From Saprospiraceae bacterium (GTDB lineage Bacteria > Bacteroidota > Bacteroidia > Chitinophagales > Saprospiraceae), in NCBI GenBank assembly GCA_019638385.1, contig JAHBTW010000006.1, positions 223,565-287,564 on the forward strand: a stretch of 64,000 bases of DNA. Direction: 5' to 3'. The position numbers and the translations under genes were made by a program. Under the pieces are notes generated by a model. It was not told where the DNA came from. It saw nothing but the letters and a program-made list of their open reading frames with translations, and searched no databases. Shown piece after piece: positions 62,512-64,000 of the stretch (position 1 is the first letter of the stretch; each line of letters starts with the position of its first letter).

Positions 62512-63785
62512 TTCTGTAGCCGCAAAGTTACGGCGTTTTTGTGCGCCCATAAGCCCTCCGCCTCTGCCATGATTTCAATAGCCGGCCCGATGCGGCCGAT
62601 GCCTTCGCGGCTGATGGACTGAAAGGTGATTTTTTTTACAAAACTATCCAACGATACGCCGCTGTAATTGCGGGCATAGCCGGCAGTGGGCAGAGTGTGG
62701 TTGGTACCGGAAGCGTAATCGCCGACGCTTTCGCAACTGTAATGCCCCAGAAAAACGGAACCGGCGTTGAGGATGCCGGGCACAAAACGCTCGGCGTCGT
62801 CGGCAGCGATGATGAGGTGTTCGGGCGCGTACCGGTTGCTGAATTCGATGCAGGCTTCCAGGTCGGGGAGCAGCACGGCGCGGCTGTGCTCCAATGCCTG
62901 CCGGGCGATGTCGCGGCGGGGCAGGGCTTCGAGTTGCGCACGGAGCGCGACCAGCGTTTGTTCGATCAGCGCGGCGTTGTCCGACAACAAAATGACCTGA
63001 CTGTCGGGGCCGTGCTCTGCCTGCGAGAGCAGGTCGGCGGCTACGAAATCCGGATCGGCGCCGGCGCCGGCGATGACGAGCACCTCGCTCGGTCCGGCCG
63101 GCATGTCAATGGCCACGCCGAAGCGCTGCGCATACTGTTTGGCCGCCGTAACGTACTGATTGCCGGGGCCGAATATCTTGTCCACCTGCGGAATGCTTTC
63201 CGTGCCCAGCGTCATGGCTGCCACGGCCTGTATGCCGCCCGCGCGAAACACCGCCGTGACGCCCACTGCCGAAGCGGCGTACAAAATGGCAGGGTGAATG
63301 CGCTCGTCGGGGCCGGGCGGCGAGCACAACACAATTTCTTTGCAGCCGGCCAACCGCGCCGGAATGCCCAGCATGAGTACGGTAGAAAACAGCGGCGCCG
63401 ATCCGCCGGGCACATAAATGCCCACCCGCTCAATGGGGCGGCTCTCGCGGCGGCACTGTACGCCGGGCATGGTTGCTATCACCTGCGGCGTCTCTTTTTG
63501 TGCGGCGTGGAAGGCCTCGATGTTGCGCATGGCCAATGCGATGGCGTCGCGCAGTTCCGGCGCTACCTGCGCGGCGCTTTGACGCCACTCGTCCTCGCCC
63601 ACTGCGAGCTTGTCCAACTCAACCTGATCGAAGCGGGCGGTGTATTTTTTCACTGCAGTATCGCCGTGCTGCCGGATGTCCTCAAATATCAGGCGCACGG
63701 TATCGTCTAATTCCGCTGCGCTTTTGGCAGGCCGTCGCGCGATGGCGGGCCATTCGGATGCCTCAGGATATGCTATTGTTTTCAT
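62508..63785 (-). CDS. hisD: Histidinol dehydrogenase
   Basis: 425 aa, the usual length. VGIYVPGGSAPLFSTVLM, GPGNQYVTAAKQYA, DMPAGPSEVLVIA, AEHGPDSQVIL, YAPEHLII and the terminal zinc-site region NHTLPTAGYARNYSGVS, followed by SREGIGRIGPAI. Last two steps of histidine synthesis. First visible gene of the operon; hisG is not upstream within the window. Only 124 bp separate it from an unrelated SDR gene, and no TAnnTTTG promoter is clear there. Confidence 0.98.
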   Translation of the reverse strand: MKTIAYPEASEWPAIARRPAKSAAELDDTVRLIFEDIRQHGDTAVKKYTARFDQVELDKLAVGEDEWRQSAAQVAPELRDAIALAMRNIEAFHAAQKETPQVIATMPGVQCRRESRPIERVGIYVPGGSAPLFSTVLMLGIPARLAGCKEIVLCSPPGPDERIHPAILYAASAVGVTAVFRAGGIQAVAAMTLGTESIPQVDKIFGPGNQYVTAAKQYAQRFGVAIDMPAGPSEVLVIAGAGADPDFVAADLLSQAEHGPDSQVILLSDNAALIEQTLVALRAQLEALPRRDIARQALEHSRAVLLPDLEACIEFSNRYAPEHLIIAADDAERFVPGILNAGSVFLGHYSCESVGDYASGTNHTLPTAGYARNYSGVSLDSFVKKITFQSISREGIGRIGPAIEIMAEAEGLWAHKNAVTLRLQK

Positions 63786-63909
63786 GTTGCGAGCCGGGTT
63801 GTGATACGCCCAACAGCAACAGGGGAGGCGGGCGAAAGTTCAATGGCGGAGTGTGCAGAAGCGCCAAACCGCTGCTTGCGTGTAGGTGCTGTTATAGAGC
63901 GCTTTTCTT

Positions 63910-64000
63910 TTATTTCCTTGGTTTTGCTTCACTTCCTGCTAATATTCCCCCGTCAATAGTCAGTTCAATTCCTGTCACATATTTGCTTTCGTCACTTGTC
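63910..64000 (-). CDS. Short-chain dehydrogenase, C-terminal end (partial)
   Basis: The last 30 codons are visible: TSDESKYVTGIELTIDGG, then ILAGSEAKPRK and TAA at 63910-63912. YVTGIELTIDGG is the classical SDR C-terminal motif (xxTGxxxxVDGG). The rest lies outside the window. It lies 124 bp upstream of hisD on the same strand; lower GC than hisD. Confidence 0.82.
   Translation of the reverse strand, partial: TSDESKYVTGIELTIDGGILAGSEAKPRK

Overview
The window looks like chromosome of a GC-moderate (roughly 53-55% by eye) member of the Bacteroidota, most likely a Saprospiria-type lineage (Lewinella/Haliscomenobacter-like; inference). Supporting features are Bacteroidota-style promoters (TTTG, about 19-20 bp, TAnnTTTG), C-terminal type IX secretion (T9SS) sorting domains, a PorG/DUF6089-like barrel, DUF4175, an S46 dipeptidyl-peptidase, a short RpoD lacking region 1.1, and a bifunctional hisIE. 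No phage, plasmid, CRISPR array or complete insertion sequence was seen. There is one tRNA (Phe-GAA) and no rRNA.

Layout, left to right. 0-1.3 kb: hisC and the 5' part of hisB (minus). 1.4-3.5 kb: an AT-rich accessory patch with a frameshifted DUF3289 gene, a lipoprotein and a 5'-truncated remnant. 3.7-7.1 kb: S46 peptidase and a glycerolipid acyltransferase. 7.2-11.1 kb: secreted and lipoprotein genes and a T9SS metalloprotease with no visible start codon; around them are two copies of a non-coding element with terminal inverted repeats, and a decayed gene. 11.9-22.9 kb: DUF4175, an RsbW-like kinase with ybeY, acyl-CoA dehydrogenase, a four-PDZ T9SS protein, a beta-CASP nuclease, DUF5691, and an SRPBCC protein. 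23.0-23.6 kb: an orphan transcription unit that may encode a structured RNA. 23.6-33.1 kb: AhpD-like protein, trehalase, an arsR-AHSA1-DUF4256 operon, PorG-like barrel, uvrA, serC and a small OMP. 33.6-46.3 kb: phosphoesterase, cry-DASH, UbiA, threonine-synthase-like enzyme, a DksA-like protein, a Tat-exported isomerase, DUF3298 lipoprotein, rpoD, holA and DUF5682. 46.4-54.9 kb: a compact minus-strand operon alkB-paaD-SDR-SDR/DUF2867-DUF2256 facing paaE-GT2-trypsin, then a MoxR AAA ATPase and tRNA-Phe. 54.9-59.6 kb: a photolyase-family gene and a sortilin-like BNR-repeat protein. 59.9-63.8 kb: hisD-H-A-F-IE with overlapping genes (minus), and the 3' end of an SDR gene at the edge.

Three functional groupings cross the layout. 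(1) The histidine pathway is split: hisD is followed directly by hisH, and hisC-hisB lie about 60 kb away on the same strand. (2) DUF5691, DUF5682 and a MoxR ATPase, which elsewhere occur together (E. coli yehL/yehM-type locus), are dispersed over 34 kb here. (3) Light and DNA-damage genes (cry-DASH, a photolyase homologue lacking the usual iron-sulfur cysteines, DUF2256, SDR-DUF2867, uvrA) are scattered through the same window. Several intergenic regions carry degenerate short-period repeats of 7, 15 or 22 bp.

The best candidates for something undescribed are the structured RNA unit at 23.02-23.57 kb, the trypsin/zinc-ribbon/YbjN-like protein, the photolyase without iron-sulfur cysteines, the alkB operon containing paaD with no paaABC, and the element pair with terminal inverted repeats.
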